The notes: generated by a model not told the origin, from the letters alone. Positions 1-6,873 are shown, numbered from the stretch's first letter. The stretch: DNA of 8,066 nucleotides from CAZRDB01 sp964598695 (GCA_964598695.1 CAZRDB010000209.1:1-8066); one strand, 5' to 3'. Translations and numbers: made by a program.

Positions 1-55
1 CCCCCCCCCCCCCCCGACAACAACACTCTTTCCCTACACGACGCTCTTCCGATCT
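1..55. other. Sequencing adapter and poly-C artefact (left end)
   Basis: Bases 1-15 are a pure C run and 16-22 are a short unidentified stub. Bases 23-55 match the 33-base Illumina TruSeq read-1 adapter exactly, ending in CTCTTCCGATCT. This is library sequence, not genome. Real sequence starts at base 56, so any reading frame that enters this stretch must be cut there. Confidence 0.97.
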
Positions 56-646
56 CGCACAACGGTCGGGATCTCCGTCACTGCCAAGAACCTCTTCGAG
101 CTGTACGAGACCATGGCGCAGGCCCTGCTTGCCGGCGCCGACAACGTGCTGCTCAACCGCTTCCTCCCCGGCGGCCGGGGCCTCGCCTACGCGCCCGAGC
201 TGCTGCTCAACCGCGAGCAGGTCGTAGAGATGCTCACCACGGCCGAGGAGGTCCTCCGCACCGCGAACCGCTACGGCTCGGTGGGGACGGAGCTGCCGAA
301 GTGCCTCCTGCCCGAGGACCTCACCTTCGAGCGACTGCAGGTCGGCACCCGCTGCTCGGCCGCGACCGATTTCTTCGTGGTCGACCCCTCGGGCTACGTC
401 CGGGTCTGCAATCACTCGCCGGTGCGCCTGCCGCACGTCTCGGAGCTGGACAAGGTCCGCGACCACCCCTACTGGCGCAGGTTCGCGCTGAAGGAGTACC
501 TCCCGCGCGAGTGCGGCTCCTGCCCCGAGATGGGCCTGTGTGACGCCGGCTGCCGCGAGGCCGCCCACATCTACTGCGGCGCGGTCGATGCGCTCGACCC
601 GCTGCTCCCGCCCGATCCCGTCGCGGCACGGAAGGCGGCCGGCTAG
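56..646 (+). CDS. Radical SAM/SPASM domain enzyme, C-terminal fragment (5' end missing)
   Basis: This is the last 196 residues of an iron-sulfur enzyme. The frame is open from the adapter junction at 56, so the first in-frame ATG at 113 is internal and the true start lies outside the insert. Residues 4-45 read as the last strands of a radical SAM barrel, with VGISVTAKN and then LNRFLPGGRG. The rest is a SPASM domain with the full seven-cysteine pattern: C100-X12-G-X4-C118, then CGSC (153, 156), C162, C166 and C174, which fits C-X2-C-X5-C-X3-C-gap-C. An extra cysteine, C83, precedes it. SPASM domains bind auxiliary [4Fe-4S] clusters in enzymes that modify peptides or proteins, such as RiPP maturases, PqqE and anaerobic sulfatase-maturing enzymes. 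The N-terminal CxxxCxxC motif that binds the SAM cluster is not in the insert. The gene is convergent with a Cys-type sulfatase, so sulfatase maturation is possible, but the domain does not settle the substrate. The family call is firm; the specific role is unknown. Confidence 0.9.
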   Translation, partial: RTTVGISVTAKNLFELYETMAQALLAGADNVLLNRFLPGGRGLAYAPELLLNREQVVEMLTTAEEVLRTANRYGSVGTELPKCLLPEDLTFERLQVGTRCSAATDFFVVDPSGYVRVCNHSPVRLPHVSELDKVRDHPYWRRFALKEYLPRECGSCPEMGLCDAGCREAAHIYCGAVDALDPLLPPDPVAARKAAG

Positions 647-655
647 AGCGGTTGC

Positions 656-683
656 CGGAGGGGCCACGTAGGGGGCCCCTCCG
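656..683. terminator. Perfect 10-bp inverted repeat between convergent genes, probable terminator
   Basis: CGGAGGGGCC (656-665) and GGCCCCTCCG (674-683) are perfect reverse complements around an 8-base loop. The left arm starts 10 bases after the stop of the radical SAM gene. The very stable stem and its place between convergent genes suggest transcription termination in one or both directions. Neither side has a T tract, so it is not a textbook intrinsic terminator; GC-rich genomes often have such tract-less hairpins. Confidence 0.5.
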
Positions 684-704
684 AAGTGCGGCCGTGCCCG
701 CGCC

Positions 705-720
705 GGAGGCCATCGCCTCC
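705..720. terminator. Second small hairpin downstream of the sulfatase gene
   Basis: GGAGGC (705-710) pairs with GCCTCC (715-720) around a 4-base loop. It lies 22 bases beyond the sulfatase stop, reading on the - strand. It may be a weak terminator or part of a two-hairpin terminator with the repeat at 656-683. There is no T tract, and a 6-bp repeat in DNA this rich in GC can arise by chance. Confidence 0.28.
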
Positions 721-742
721 AGTGGGCTTCGGGATCCCGCGT

Positions 743-2209
743 CTACCACGCCTCCTGCGGGTGCCGGCGACGCAACTCCTCAACGGCCCAACCGCGGTCG
801 GTGGCCTCGAGCCGCTCGCAGTAGGTGCGGAGCATCCCGCGGGCGTGGAGCGGTCCGCCCTCCGCCATCACGATCTCCATCGGATCGACCGAGTAGCCCT
901 CGGGCATGGTCCGCATCATGTCGTCGTGCCACGCGAGGTACCGCGCGGCCCCCTCGTGCCGGAGATCGGGAAGCACCGGCGCGAGGTCGTGCTGCTGGTG
1001 CGGATCCTCCTCGAGGTTGTAGAGCATCTCCTGCGGGAAGAGCCGGAAGCCGTCGTGGTAGGTGCGCATGTACAGCCACGGCCCCCACCGCACGCTCCGT
1101 TGGCAGATGTGCGCGCACTGGCTGATCACCGCCTGCTCGCGACCGCACGGCGTGCCGTGCCGGACGGCCGGCGCGTAGGAGAGCCCCTCCCAGGTCGGCG
1201 AGGGCTCCCGCTCGAGCAGCTCGGCCAGCGTCGGGCCGAGGTCGTAGTTCAGGTGGAGGCCGTCCTCGGCCACGTCGCGGGCGCCGCCCGGCCACCGGAC
1301 GATCATCGGGATCCGGCAGGTGGCGTGGTCGGCCGTGCCGTGCTCGCCGTAGATGCCGAACTCCCCCTGGTTCTCGCCGTGGTCGGCGCTGACGATCACC
1401 ACGGTGTCCTCGAGCGCCCCCTGGTCGTCGAGCGCGTTGAGCAACCGACCGATGTGCTGGTCCATGTAGGCGATGCCCACGTCGTAACCGTCGATGTGCC
1501 GTTTCATGTCATCCATCGTGAGCACGGCCGGCACGTAGCGCGGGTACTGCGGCAGCGCCCGGTCGTCCCACATGTTGATCTCGCGAGCGCAGTGCGGCCC
1601 GACGGCCGCCACGTGCTGCGCGAGCACCGCCTCGGTGACCCAGCCCGGCCCCGGCTCGTGCTCGAACGGGTTGCCGAACTCCACCGGCGCGCGGTAGGGC
1701 GTGTGCGGGTCCCAGTAGTTCACGTGGAGGAACCAGTTGTCGTCCCGCGCGTGATCCTCGATCCACCGGAGCGCGACCGGGGTGATCTCCTCCGCCGACT
1801 CCATCCCGCCCTTGCCGGGGTTGTGCATCTCCGAGAAGCCGGCGTAGAACCACCACGCGCCGTGGCGCTCGGCGAAGGGGCTCACGCTCACCGTCCGCAG
1901 CCCGGCCTGCCGGAGAAAGGCCGGGAGGTTGTGGCTCCGGCAGGGGTCGGCGAAACCGCGCGCGCGCCCCTGGGGCCGAGGATCGGCCTGGAGCCCGCCG
2001 TGGTTCACGATGCCGGTGTGGATCCCCGGCCGACCCATCATCAGGGCCGCGCGGCTCGGCAGGCACGGCGCGTCCGAGCAGTAGTAGTTCGTGAACCGAA
2101 CACCCTCCCGCGCCAGCGCGTCGAGGTTGGGGCTCGTGTTGCGGTGATAGCCGTAGCAGCCGAGGTGGTCCGGCCGCAGCGTATCGAGGTCGAGGAACAG
2201 AATCCGCAT
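743..2209 (-). CDS. Cytoplasmic Cys-type sulfatase (alkaline phosphatase superfamily hydrolase)
   Basis: A 488-residue, full-length sulfatase-family hydrolase predicted to cleave a sulfate ester, or a related phosphonate/phosphate ester, of an unknown substrate. The N-terminus has the metal-binding acidic pair (Asp7, Asp9 in FLDLDTLRPDHLGCYGY). The sulfatase signature C49-L-P-S-R53 is complete; Cys49 would be converted to formylglycine, the catalytic nucleophile. WDPHTPY (166-172, with His169) and SADHGE (275-280, with Asp276 and His277) supply further active-site and metal residues. HGTADHATCRIPMIVRWPG (290-308) is the usual conserved block after them. No signal peptide is present: the first residues are already the core beta strand, so the protein should be cytoplasmic, unlike many secreted polysaccharide sulfatases. 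The ATG is supported by GGGAGGAG ending 9 bases upstream. The gene is divergent from the M23 peptidase gene and convergent with the radical SAM/SPASM gene, a candidate for its activator. The substrate cannot be read from the sequence; choline-sulfatase-like and phosphonate monoester hydrolase-like activities are alternatives. Confidence 0.93.
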   Translation of the reverse strand: MRILFLDLDTLRPDHLGCYGYHRNTSPNLDALAREGVRFTNYYCSDAPCLPSRAALMMGRPGIHTGIVNHGGLQADPRPQGRARGFADPCRSHNLPAFLRQAGLRTVSVSPFAERHGAWWFYAGFSEMHNPGKGGMESAEEITPVALRWIEDHARDDNWFLHVNYWDPHTPYRAPVEFGNPFEHEPGPGWVTEAVLAQHVAAVGPHCAREINMWDDRALPQYPRYVPAVLTMDDMKRHIDGYDVGIAYMDQHIGRLLNALDDQGALEDTVVIVSADHGENQGEFGIYGEHGTADHATCRIPMIVRWPGGARDVAEDGLHLNYDLGPTLAELLEREPSPTWEGLSYAPAVRHGTPCGREQAVISQCAHICQRSVRWGPWLYMRTYHDGFRLFPQEMLYNLEEDPHQQHDLAPVLPDLRHEGAARYLAWHDDMMRTMPEGYSVDPMEIVMAEGGPLHARGMLRTYCERLEATDRGWAVEELRRRHPQEAW

Positions 2210-2227
2210 GGTGGGGCTCTCCTCCCG

Positions 2228-2239
2228 CGCGCCGGCGCG
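2228..2239. repeat. 12-bp perfect palindrome in the divergent intergenic region
   Basis: CGCGCCGGCGCG is its own reverse complement. It lies just upstream of the sulfatase ribosome-binding site in the 116-bp gap between two divergent genes, where an operator could sit. No regulator gene is in the window. It consists only of G and C in a GC-rich background, so chance is a fair alternative. I could not identify clear -35/-10 boxes in this gap. Confidence 0.25.
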
Positions 2240-2315
2240 GTTCCGCCGGACAGAGGAGCGGTTCGGGTCGATGGGGAATGATCCCTCTCGGAGGGTGGCC
2301 GCGACGGCTGGTCGT

Positions 2316-2322
2316 GGAGGTG
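2316..2322 (+). promoter_or_regulatory. Ribosome-binding site that sets the start of the M23 peptidase gene
   Basis: GGAGGTG, with its GGAGG core 5 bases before the ATG at 2326. The alternative in-frame ATG at 2278 has its nearest purine-rich site (GAGGAG) about 20 bases away and would add 16 residues in front of the signal peptide. The 2326 start is therefore preferred. Confidence 0.65.
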
Positions 2323-2325
2323 CGC

Positions 2326-3435
2326 ATGCTTCGTCGACAACGATGGGCCGCGCCGAGCGCGCTCGCCGCGCTCGCGTTCTTGCTCGCGCTCGGCCCCGGG
2401 ATCGAGGCGCAGTCCGGCGCCCGCTCCCGCATCTACCAACAGATCCGCTCCACCCGCGCCCGCAAGGCGCAGGCGATCGCCGTCGCCGCCGACAGCCGCG
2501 CCGAGCTGCGCAAGAGCGAGGCGCGCCTGGCCCAAGCTCAGCGCGAGCTGAAGTCGGCCGAGCAGCGGATCATCCAGACCCGCCAGTCGATCACCGACAC
2601 CGAGCGCGCCGTCTTCCGCGCCGAGCAACAGCTCGACCACCAGCGCAAGGTGAGCGGCCAGCGGCTGGTCGCGATCCACAAGAGCGGAGCCGTGAGCTTC
2701 CTCGAGATCCTCGTCGGCGCCCGCGACTTCACCGAGATGACCACCCGCGCCTACACCTACGAGCGGCTCGCCCAGACCGACGTCGCCATCGCGCAGTCGA
2801 TCGAGGAGAAGCGCCGCGAGGCCGAGGCGCTCCGGCTGGAACTCGACAAGAAGAAGCTCCGGATCGAGCAGGAGCGCGGGCGAATCGCCGAGGCCCGCAA
2901 CCGGATCGCCGGCGAGACCGAGCGCGTCCGGATCCTCACCGCCCAGCGTCAACAGGAGGTCGAGGCGCTCGCCCGCCAGGAGGCCGAACTCGAAGCCGCC
3001 TCCCAGGCCATCGAGCGACAGGTCCGCGCCGCCACCTCCAGCGGCCGCGGCTACCAGGGTCGCTACACCGGCTCGCTCCGAGGCACTACCGGCGGCATCA
3101 TCACCTCGGGCTTCGGGCCCCGATGGGGCCGGATGCACCAGGGCGTCGACATCTCCGCGCCCACCGGAACGCCGGTCGGCTCGGCCGGCGCCGGCCGCGT
3201 CGTCAGCGTCGGCACCGGCTACAACGGCGGATACGGCAACTGCGTCGTCGTCGACCACGGCGGCGGACGTACCACCCGCTACGCCCACCTCTCGAGCATC
3301 GACGTGAGCGTCGGGCAGGCAGTCTCCTCCGGTCAGAAGCTCGGCGGCGTCGGCTCGACCGGCCGCAGCACCGGACCCCACCTGCATTACGAGGTCCGAG
3401 TCAACGGCACGGCGGTCGATCCGCTCGGCCACTAG
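2326..3435 (+). CDS. Exported coiled-coil M23 (LytM) peptidoglycan endopeptidase, EnvC/PcsB-like
   Basis: A murein hydrolase of 369 residues from the preferred ATG. Residues 1-28 form a signal peptide: a basic start (MLRRQRW), a hydrophobic Ala/Leu stretch, and probable cleavage after GIEA. Residues about 30-235 are a long charged coiled coil rich in Arg, Glu, Gln and Ala. Its centre (FLEILVGARDFTEMTTRAY, 125-143) resembles the segment seen in PcsB and EnvC-type proteins. Residues about 255-369 are the LytM domain. The zinc ligands are His271 and Asp275 (HQGVD) and His354 of HLH (352-354), with the other catalytic His321 in YAHLS. All are present, so the enzyme should itself cut cell-wall cross-bridges, unlike E. 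coli EnvC, which has lost these residues and only activates amidases. It should act in the periplasm, probably in cell separation or wall remodelling. The YbjQ-like gene follows after 54 bp on the same strand and may share its transcript. Confidence 0.92.
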   Translation: MLRRQRWAAPSALAALAFLLALGPGIEAQSGARSRIYQQIRSTRARKAQAIAVAADSRAELRKSEARLAQAQRELKSAEQRIIQTRQSITDTERAVFRAEQQLDHQRKVSGQRLVAIHKSGAVSFLEILVGARDFTEMTTRAYTYERLAQTDVAIAQSIEEKRREAEALRLELDKKKLRIEQERGRIAEARNRIAGETERVRILTAQRQQEVEALARQEAELEAASQAIERQVRAATSSGRGYQGRYTGSLRGTTGGIITSGFGPRWGRMHQGVDISAPTGTPVGSAGAGRVVSVGTGYNGGYGNCVVVDHGGGRTTRYAHLSSIDVSVGQAVSSGQKLGGVGSTGRSTGPHLHYEVRVNGTAVDPLGH

Positions 3436-3489
3436 CCGCCACCGAGACGCCGCTCGGACGTCCTGGCATCGCGAGGAGGAGACGCAAAC

Positions 3490-3855
3490 ATGACCAGCCA
3501 GCCGACCTACGGGGTAGACCCCGCGTTCTGCACCACCACGTTCGAGTTTGAGGGGTACCGAATCGTCCGCTACCTCGGCGTGGTTCGTGGCATCACCGTC
3601 CGCTCCCGCAGCATCCTCGGCAACATCGGGGCCGGCTTCCAGACGCTCGTGGGCGGCAACATCACCATCTTCACCGAAATGTGCGAGAAAGCCCGGCAGG
3701 ACGCCTTCGACATCATGCGCGCCCACGGCGCCGAGGTCGGCGCGAACGCGATCGTGGCGATCAACTACGACGCCAACGAGGTCATGGACGGCGTGACCGA
3801 GGTGCTCGCCTACGGCACCGCCTGCATCGTCGAGGTCGCGCCCCCGCAGGGCTGA
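3490..3855 (+). CDS. YbjQ/DUF74 (UPF0145) family protein
   Basis: A complete 121-residue protein of the YbjQ family, which databases describe as a putative heavy-metal-binding domain; its cellular function is not established. The family pattern runs the whole length: EGYRIVRYLGVVRGITVRSRS (21-41), the glycine-rich NIGAGFQTLVGGN (45-57), an amphipathic helix EKARQDAFDIMRAHGAEVGANAI (66-88), and a C-terminal strand ending EVLAYGTACIVEV (104-116). The N-terminus is about 15 residues longer than the compact family core and contains Cys14. There is no signal peptide or membrane segment, so it should be cytosolic. Family members assemble as ring-like oligomers, so a homo-oligomer is likely. The ATG follows a good AGGAGGA at 3474-3480, 9 bases upstream. 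It sits between an exported peptidase gene and asparagine synthase; neither neighbour reveals its role. Confidence 0.9.
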   Translation: MTSQPTYGVDPAFCTTTFEFEGYRIVRYLGVVRGITVRSRSILGNIGAGFQTLVGGNITIFTEMCEKARQDAFDIMRAHGAEVGANAIVAINYDANEVMDGVTEVLAYGTACIVEVAPPQG

Positions 3856-3892
3856 CCCGCCCCCGCGCGATGAACCGGCGGCCCCGCCGGGA

Positions 3893-3925
3893 GGTCGAGA
3901 GAGGGGTGGAGGACGGCTCTCGACC
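3893..3925. terminator. 9-bp inverted repeat upstream of asnB, terminator or leader hairpin
   Basis: GGTCGAGAG (3893-3901) and CTCTCGACC (3917-3925) are perfect reverse complements around a 15-base purine-rich loop. A shorter GC hairpin, CCGGCGG/CCGCCGG (3875-3890), lies just before it. The 91-bp gap separates the YbjQ gene from asnB. The loop contains GGTGGAGGA, the only strong ribosome-binding-like sequence upstream of asnB, but it ends about 33 bases before the start codon. There is no T tract. It could end YbjQ transcription or shape the asnB leader. Confidence 0.35.
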
Positions 3926-3946
3926 CGGGTTGGTGGCGCGAGCGGC

Positions 3947-5875
3947 ATGTGCGGGATCTGTGGGATCGTCGACCTCGGCGGCGCCGGCCCGCCCGAGCGG
4001 GAGCTGCTCGCTCGGATGGTTGCCGCCCTCCGTCACCGGGGGCCGGACGCAAGCGGGCTCTACCTCGACGAGCGGGCCGGACTCGGACACACGCGCCTCA
4101 GCATCATCGACCTCAGCACCGGCGATCAGCCGATGGCCGACAGCGCGGGCCTCTGCCAGGTTGTCTTCAACGGCGAGGTCTTCAACTACCTCGAGCTGCG
4201 CGACGAGCTGGCCGCGCGCGGGCGCCACTTCCGCACCACGTCCGACACCGAGGTCCTCCTCGCGGCCTACGCCGAGTGGGGCCCCGCCTGCCCGGAGCGC
4301 TTCATCGGCGACTTCGCGTTCGCCGTCTGGGACCCGCGCGAGCGAACGCTGTTCGCGGCGCGCGACCGCATGGGCGTTCGGCCGCTGTACTACGCCGAGG
4401 CCGGCGGCGCGCTGCTCTTCGCCTCCGAGATCGGCGCCCTGCTCCGCCACCCCGCGCTCACCCCCCGACTGAGCCCCCGCGGAGTGCTCGAGAGCTTCCT
4501 GCTGTGGTCGCCCCTCGCGCCCCAGACCGCCTTCGAGGGCATCCGAGAACTCCCGCCCGGCCACCTGCTCACCGTCGCGAACGGCGCCGTCCGCACCCGA
4601 CCCTACTGGGAGCCTCCCTGGACGCCCGAGGAGGAGATCGTCGACCGGCCGCGGGCGGAGTACGTCGAGGAACTGCGCGCCCTCCTCGAGGACGCCGTCC
4701 GCCTCCGCCTGCGTGCCGACGTGCCCGTCGGCGCCTACCTCAGCGGCGGCCTCGACTCCAGCGCGCTGACCGCGCTCATGCTGGCGGTCGGCCACCGCGA
4801 GACCGAGACCTTCTCGATCGCCTTCGAGAGCCCCATCCACGACGAGCGCGCCCAGCAGGAGCTGGTCGCGCGATCGCTTGGCGTCCGCCACCACCCCCTC
4901 GTCTGCCGCGAGGCCGACATCGCGGGCGCGTTCCCGGAGGCAGTCCGCCACGACGCCACGCCGGTCCTGCGAACCGCCGGCGCCCCGCTGTACCTGCTCG
5001 CCGGGCTCGTCCGCGAGCACGGCCTCAAGGTCGTCCTGACCGGCGAGGGCGCCGACGAGGTGCTCGCCGGCTACGACCTCTTCAAGGAGGACAAGATCCG
5101 CCGCTTCTGGGCGCGCGATCCCCTGTCGCCCACGCGTCCACTCCTCCTCCAGCGGCTGTACAGCTACTTCGCGCTCTCGGTCGGCGCCTCCCAGAGCTAC
5201 CTCCAGGCCTTCTTCGGCGAGGGACTCTCGGAGACCGACGACCCGCTCTACTCGCACGGGCCCCGCTTCCGCACCACCCGGCGCAACCTGCTCTTCCTGC
5301 GTCCCGAGTTCCTCGACGGGATCGGGGCCGAGGACGTACTCGACGACCTCCGCGCCCGGCTCGGCCCCCGACTCGCCCCCCTCGGCGGCCTCTCCCGCGC
5401 CCAGGCGCTGGAGTCGGCGACTCTCCTTCCCGGCTACCTGCTCGCCGCCCAGGGCGACCGGCCGATGATGGCCCACGGCGTCGAGGGCCGGGTCCCCTAC
5501 CTCGACCACCGGATCGTCGAGTTCGCCGCCCGCGTGCCCGCCCGAATCCGTATGCCCGGGCTCACCGAGAAGTGGCTGCTCCGCCAGGCCGTGCGCGACC
5601 TCCTGCCCCACGAGATCGTGGCGCGGCCCAAGCAGCCCTATATGGCCCCCGACAGCCGCTGCTTCGTCGACGCCGACGCCCCGCCCTACGTGGCCGACCT
5701 GCTCGGCGACCGCCGCCTGGCCGAGTACGGCCTCTTCGAGCCCCGCGCCGTCGCCGCCCTCTACGCCAAGTGCCGGGCCCGCCGCGAGGTCGGCTTCCGC
5801 GACAACATGGCCTTCGTGGGGATCCTCTCGACCCAGCTCCTCGAGCACCTGCTGGTGCGAGGCGCAACGCTCTGA
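3947..5875 (+). CDS. asnB: Asparagine synthase, glutamine-hydrolysing (AsnB-type amidotransferase)
   Basis: A complete 642-residue class II amidotransferase: ATP + aspartate + glutamine give asparagine + glutamate + AMP + PPi in the cytosol. The start is fixed by MCGICG, because Cys2 must become the N-terminal nucleophile; no good Shine-Dalgarno sequence sits at normal distance. The glutaminase domain (2 to about 210) shows HRGPD (30-34), Arg50 in GHTRLSIIDL, Asn75-Gly76 in FNGEVFNY, and Asp100 in TSDTEV. The synthetase domain has the PP-loop SGGLDSS (266-272) and TGEGADEVLAGY (365-376), with Glu367 matching the essential Glu of E. coli AsnB. It also has GVEGRVPYLDH (511-521) and RPKQPYMAPDS (560-570). 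It is longer than E. coli AsnB (about 554 residues) and close to Bacillus AsnB-type enzymes. Related proteins also occur in exopolysaccharide and natural-product clusters, where the amide acceptor may not be free aspartate; the acyl ligase gene about 1.9 kb downstream keeps that open. Confidence 0.95.
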   Translation: MCGICGIVDLGGAGPPERELLARMVAALRHRGPDASGLYLDERAGLGHTRLSIIDLSTGDQPMADSAGLCQVVFNGEVFNYLELRDELAARGRHFRTTSDTEVLLAAYAEWGPACPERFIGDFAFAVWDPRERTLFAARDRMGVRPLYYAEAGGALLFASEIGALLRHPALTPRLSPRGVLESFLLWSPLAPQTAFEGIRELPPGHLLTVANGAVRTRPYWEPPWTPEEEIVDRPRAEYVEELRALLEDAVRLRLRADVPVGAYLSGGLDSSALTALMLAVGHRETETFSIAFESPIHDERAQQELVARSLGVRHHPLVCREADIAGAFPEAVRHDATPVLRTAGAPLYLLAGLVREHGLKVVLTGEGADEVLAGYDLFKEDKIRRFWARDPLSPTRPLLLQRLYSYFALSVGASQSYLQAFFGEGLSETDDPLYSHGPRFRTTRRNLLFLRPEFLDGIGAEDVLDDLRARLGPRLAPLGGLSRAQALESATLLPGYLLAAQGDRPMMAHGVEGRVPYLDHRIVEFAARVPARIRMPGLTEKWLLRQAVRDLLPHEIVARPKQPYMAPDSRCFVDADAPPYVADLLGDRRLAEYGLFEPRAVAALYAKCRARREVGFRDNMAFVGILSTQLLEHLLVRGATL

Positions 5876-5951
5876 CCCATCCTCCGGGCAGGCCTTCGGC
5901 CGTTTGCGCCGAATGTTGCTGAGTACTGTTCTGCCGTACGTCGCTTCTTCT

Positions 5952-5956
5952 GGAGG
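5952..5956 (+). promoter_or_regulatory. Ribosome-binding site that sets the motA start at GTG 5965
   Basis: GGAGG ends 8 bases before GTG 5965. The alternative TTG at 5959 is only 2 bases from it, too close for normal initiation. The GTG start also gives the usual MotA N-terminus, in which the first membrane helix begins almost at once. Confidence 0.7.
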
Positions 5957-5964
5957 GGTTGCCC

Positions 5965-6840
5965 GTGTGGGTGATCATCGGTCTGGGCGTGGTCTTCGGG
6001 AGCCTCATCACCGGCTTCACGATGGCCGGTGGCAAGATCGCCGCGCTCATCCAGATCTCCGAGTTCGTCACCATCGGCGGATGCGCCCTCGGGTCGGTCA
6101 TCGTCGGTAGCGGTCTCGACGGCTTCAAGACCGTCCTGAAGCGCGTCCTGGGGCTGCTCAAGCCGAGCCCCTACACCAAGGACGCCTTCCTCGATCTGCT
6201 CAAGATGCTCAACCAGATCCTGGTCCAGGCCCGCCGCGAGGGCGTGTTCTCCCTGGAAGACCACGCCGAGCGCCCCCACGAGAGCCACATCTTCAAGCAG
6301 TGCTCCCTGCTCGCCAACGACCACGAACTGCTGTCCTTCCTCTCCGACACCCTTCGCATGGTCGTCATGGGCGTCGAGGTCAACGCACTCGATGAGATGG
6401 TCTACGCCGATCTCGATGTCCGACGCCACGAGAACCAGGCCGTCATGGAGATCGTCCAGAAGACCGGCGACGCCATGCCGGGCTTCGGCATCGTCGCCGC
6501 CGTCCTCGGCGTCGTCATCACCATGGGATCGGTCGGCACCGGCAGCACCGCCGACGTCGGCCACCACGTCGCCGCCGCTCTCGTCGGAACCTTCCTCGGC
6601 GTTCTCCTCGCCTACGGAGTCCTCAACCCGCTCGCGCAGGCCATCACCATCCGGAACTCCCTCGAGGCCCAGTACCTCGAGTGCATGCGCGCCGCGATGG
6701 TCGCCATGGCCCGCGGCACCGCTCCCCTCGAGGCCATCGACTACGCCCGCAGGAGCATCGAGCCCTCCGTCCGCTGCTCCTTCGAGGAGATGGAGCGGGC
6801 CTTCAAGGGCGGCGCCGCACCGGCCGCCGAGGGCGCCTAG
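5965..6840 (+). CDS. motA: Flagellar motor stator protein MotA
   Basis: A full-length, 291-residue inner-membrane subunit of the proton-driven flagellar stator, which with MotB forms the ion channel that drives the rotor. Four membrane segments are visible: about 1-20 (VWVIIGLGVVFGSLITGF), 31-50, 170-190 (MPGFGIVAAVLGVVITMGSV) and 200-222. The large cytoplasmic loop between segments 2 and 3 carries ARREG (Arg90, Arg91) and Glu98, the residues that in E. coli MotA contact the rotor protein FliG. Pro172 and Pro222 match the two functionally important prolines (173 and 222 in E. coli). Length and sequence are close to the E. coli-type MotA rather than the shorter ExbB/TolQ or PomA types. The start is GTG 5965. 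It lies 89 bp after asnB and 33 bp before motB, so motAB form an operon. The 89-bp gap is less GC-rich than its surroundings around 5903-5950, which would suit a promoter, but I cannot name boxes with confidence. Confidence 0.96.
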   Translation: MWVIIGLGVVFGSLITGFTMAGGKIAALIQISEFVTIGGCALGSVIVGSGLDGFKTVLKRVLGLLKPSPYTKDAFLDLLKMLNQILVQARREGVFSLEDHAERPHESHIFKQCSLLANDHELLSFLSDTLRMVVMGVEVNALDEMVYADLDVRRHENQAVMEIVQKTGDAMPGFGIVAAVLGVVITMGSVGTGSTADVGHHVAAALVGTFLGVLLAYGVLNPLAQAITIRNSLEAQYLECMRAAMVAMARGTAPLEAIDYARRSIEPSVRCSFEEMERAFKGGAAPAAEGA

Positions 6841-6860
6841 CACGACCCAGCCGACGGGAC

Positions 6861-6865
6861 GGAGG
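6861..6865 (+). promoter_or_regulatory. Ribosome-binding site that sets the motB start at ATG 6874
   Basis: GGAGG ends 8 bases before ATG 6874. The in-frame GTG at 6865 overlaps this site by one base and so is an unlikely start; it would add only three residues. Confidence 0.7.
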
Positions 6866-6873
6866 TGAGCGCG

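Noticed and set aside
2278..2280. Upstream ATG as start of the M23 peptidase gene
   Set aside because: It would put 16 mostly non-hydrophobic residues in front of the signal peptide and lacks a well-spaced ribosome-binding site; ATG 2326 has GGAGG at 5 bases.
686..2281. 531-codon open frame on the + strand opposite the sulfatase
   Set aside because: The sulfatase frame has all catalytic motifs. This frame gives Arg/Val/His-rich sequence without recognisable domains.
2283..2295. CCCTC-TCG-GAGGG inverted repeat upstream of the M23 gene
   Set aside because: Five base pairs with a 3-base loop in GC-rich DNA; expected by chance and with no other support.
2041..3948. 635-codon open frame on the - strand opposite the M23 and YbjQ genes
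   Set aside because: It overlaps the sulfatase start and two well-supported genes, and its translation is repetitive Ala/Gly/Asp/Leu without a known family.
3782..5848. 688-codon open frame on the - strand opposite asnB
   Set aside because: It is an antisense shadow of a certain gene. Long stop-free antisense frames are expected in DNA with very GC-rich third positions, and its translation matches no family I recognise.
5891..5901. GGCC-TTC-GGCC hairpin after asnB as a terminator
   Set aside because: The stem is only 4 bp with a 3-base loop and is followed by just three T residues; too weak to annotate in a GC-rich gap.
5908..5915. GCCGAATG as a sigma-28 (flagellar) -10 element before motA
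   Set aside because: It resembles GCCGATAA only in part, and the expected TAAA-type -35 box is absent at the right distance upstream.
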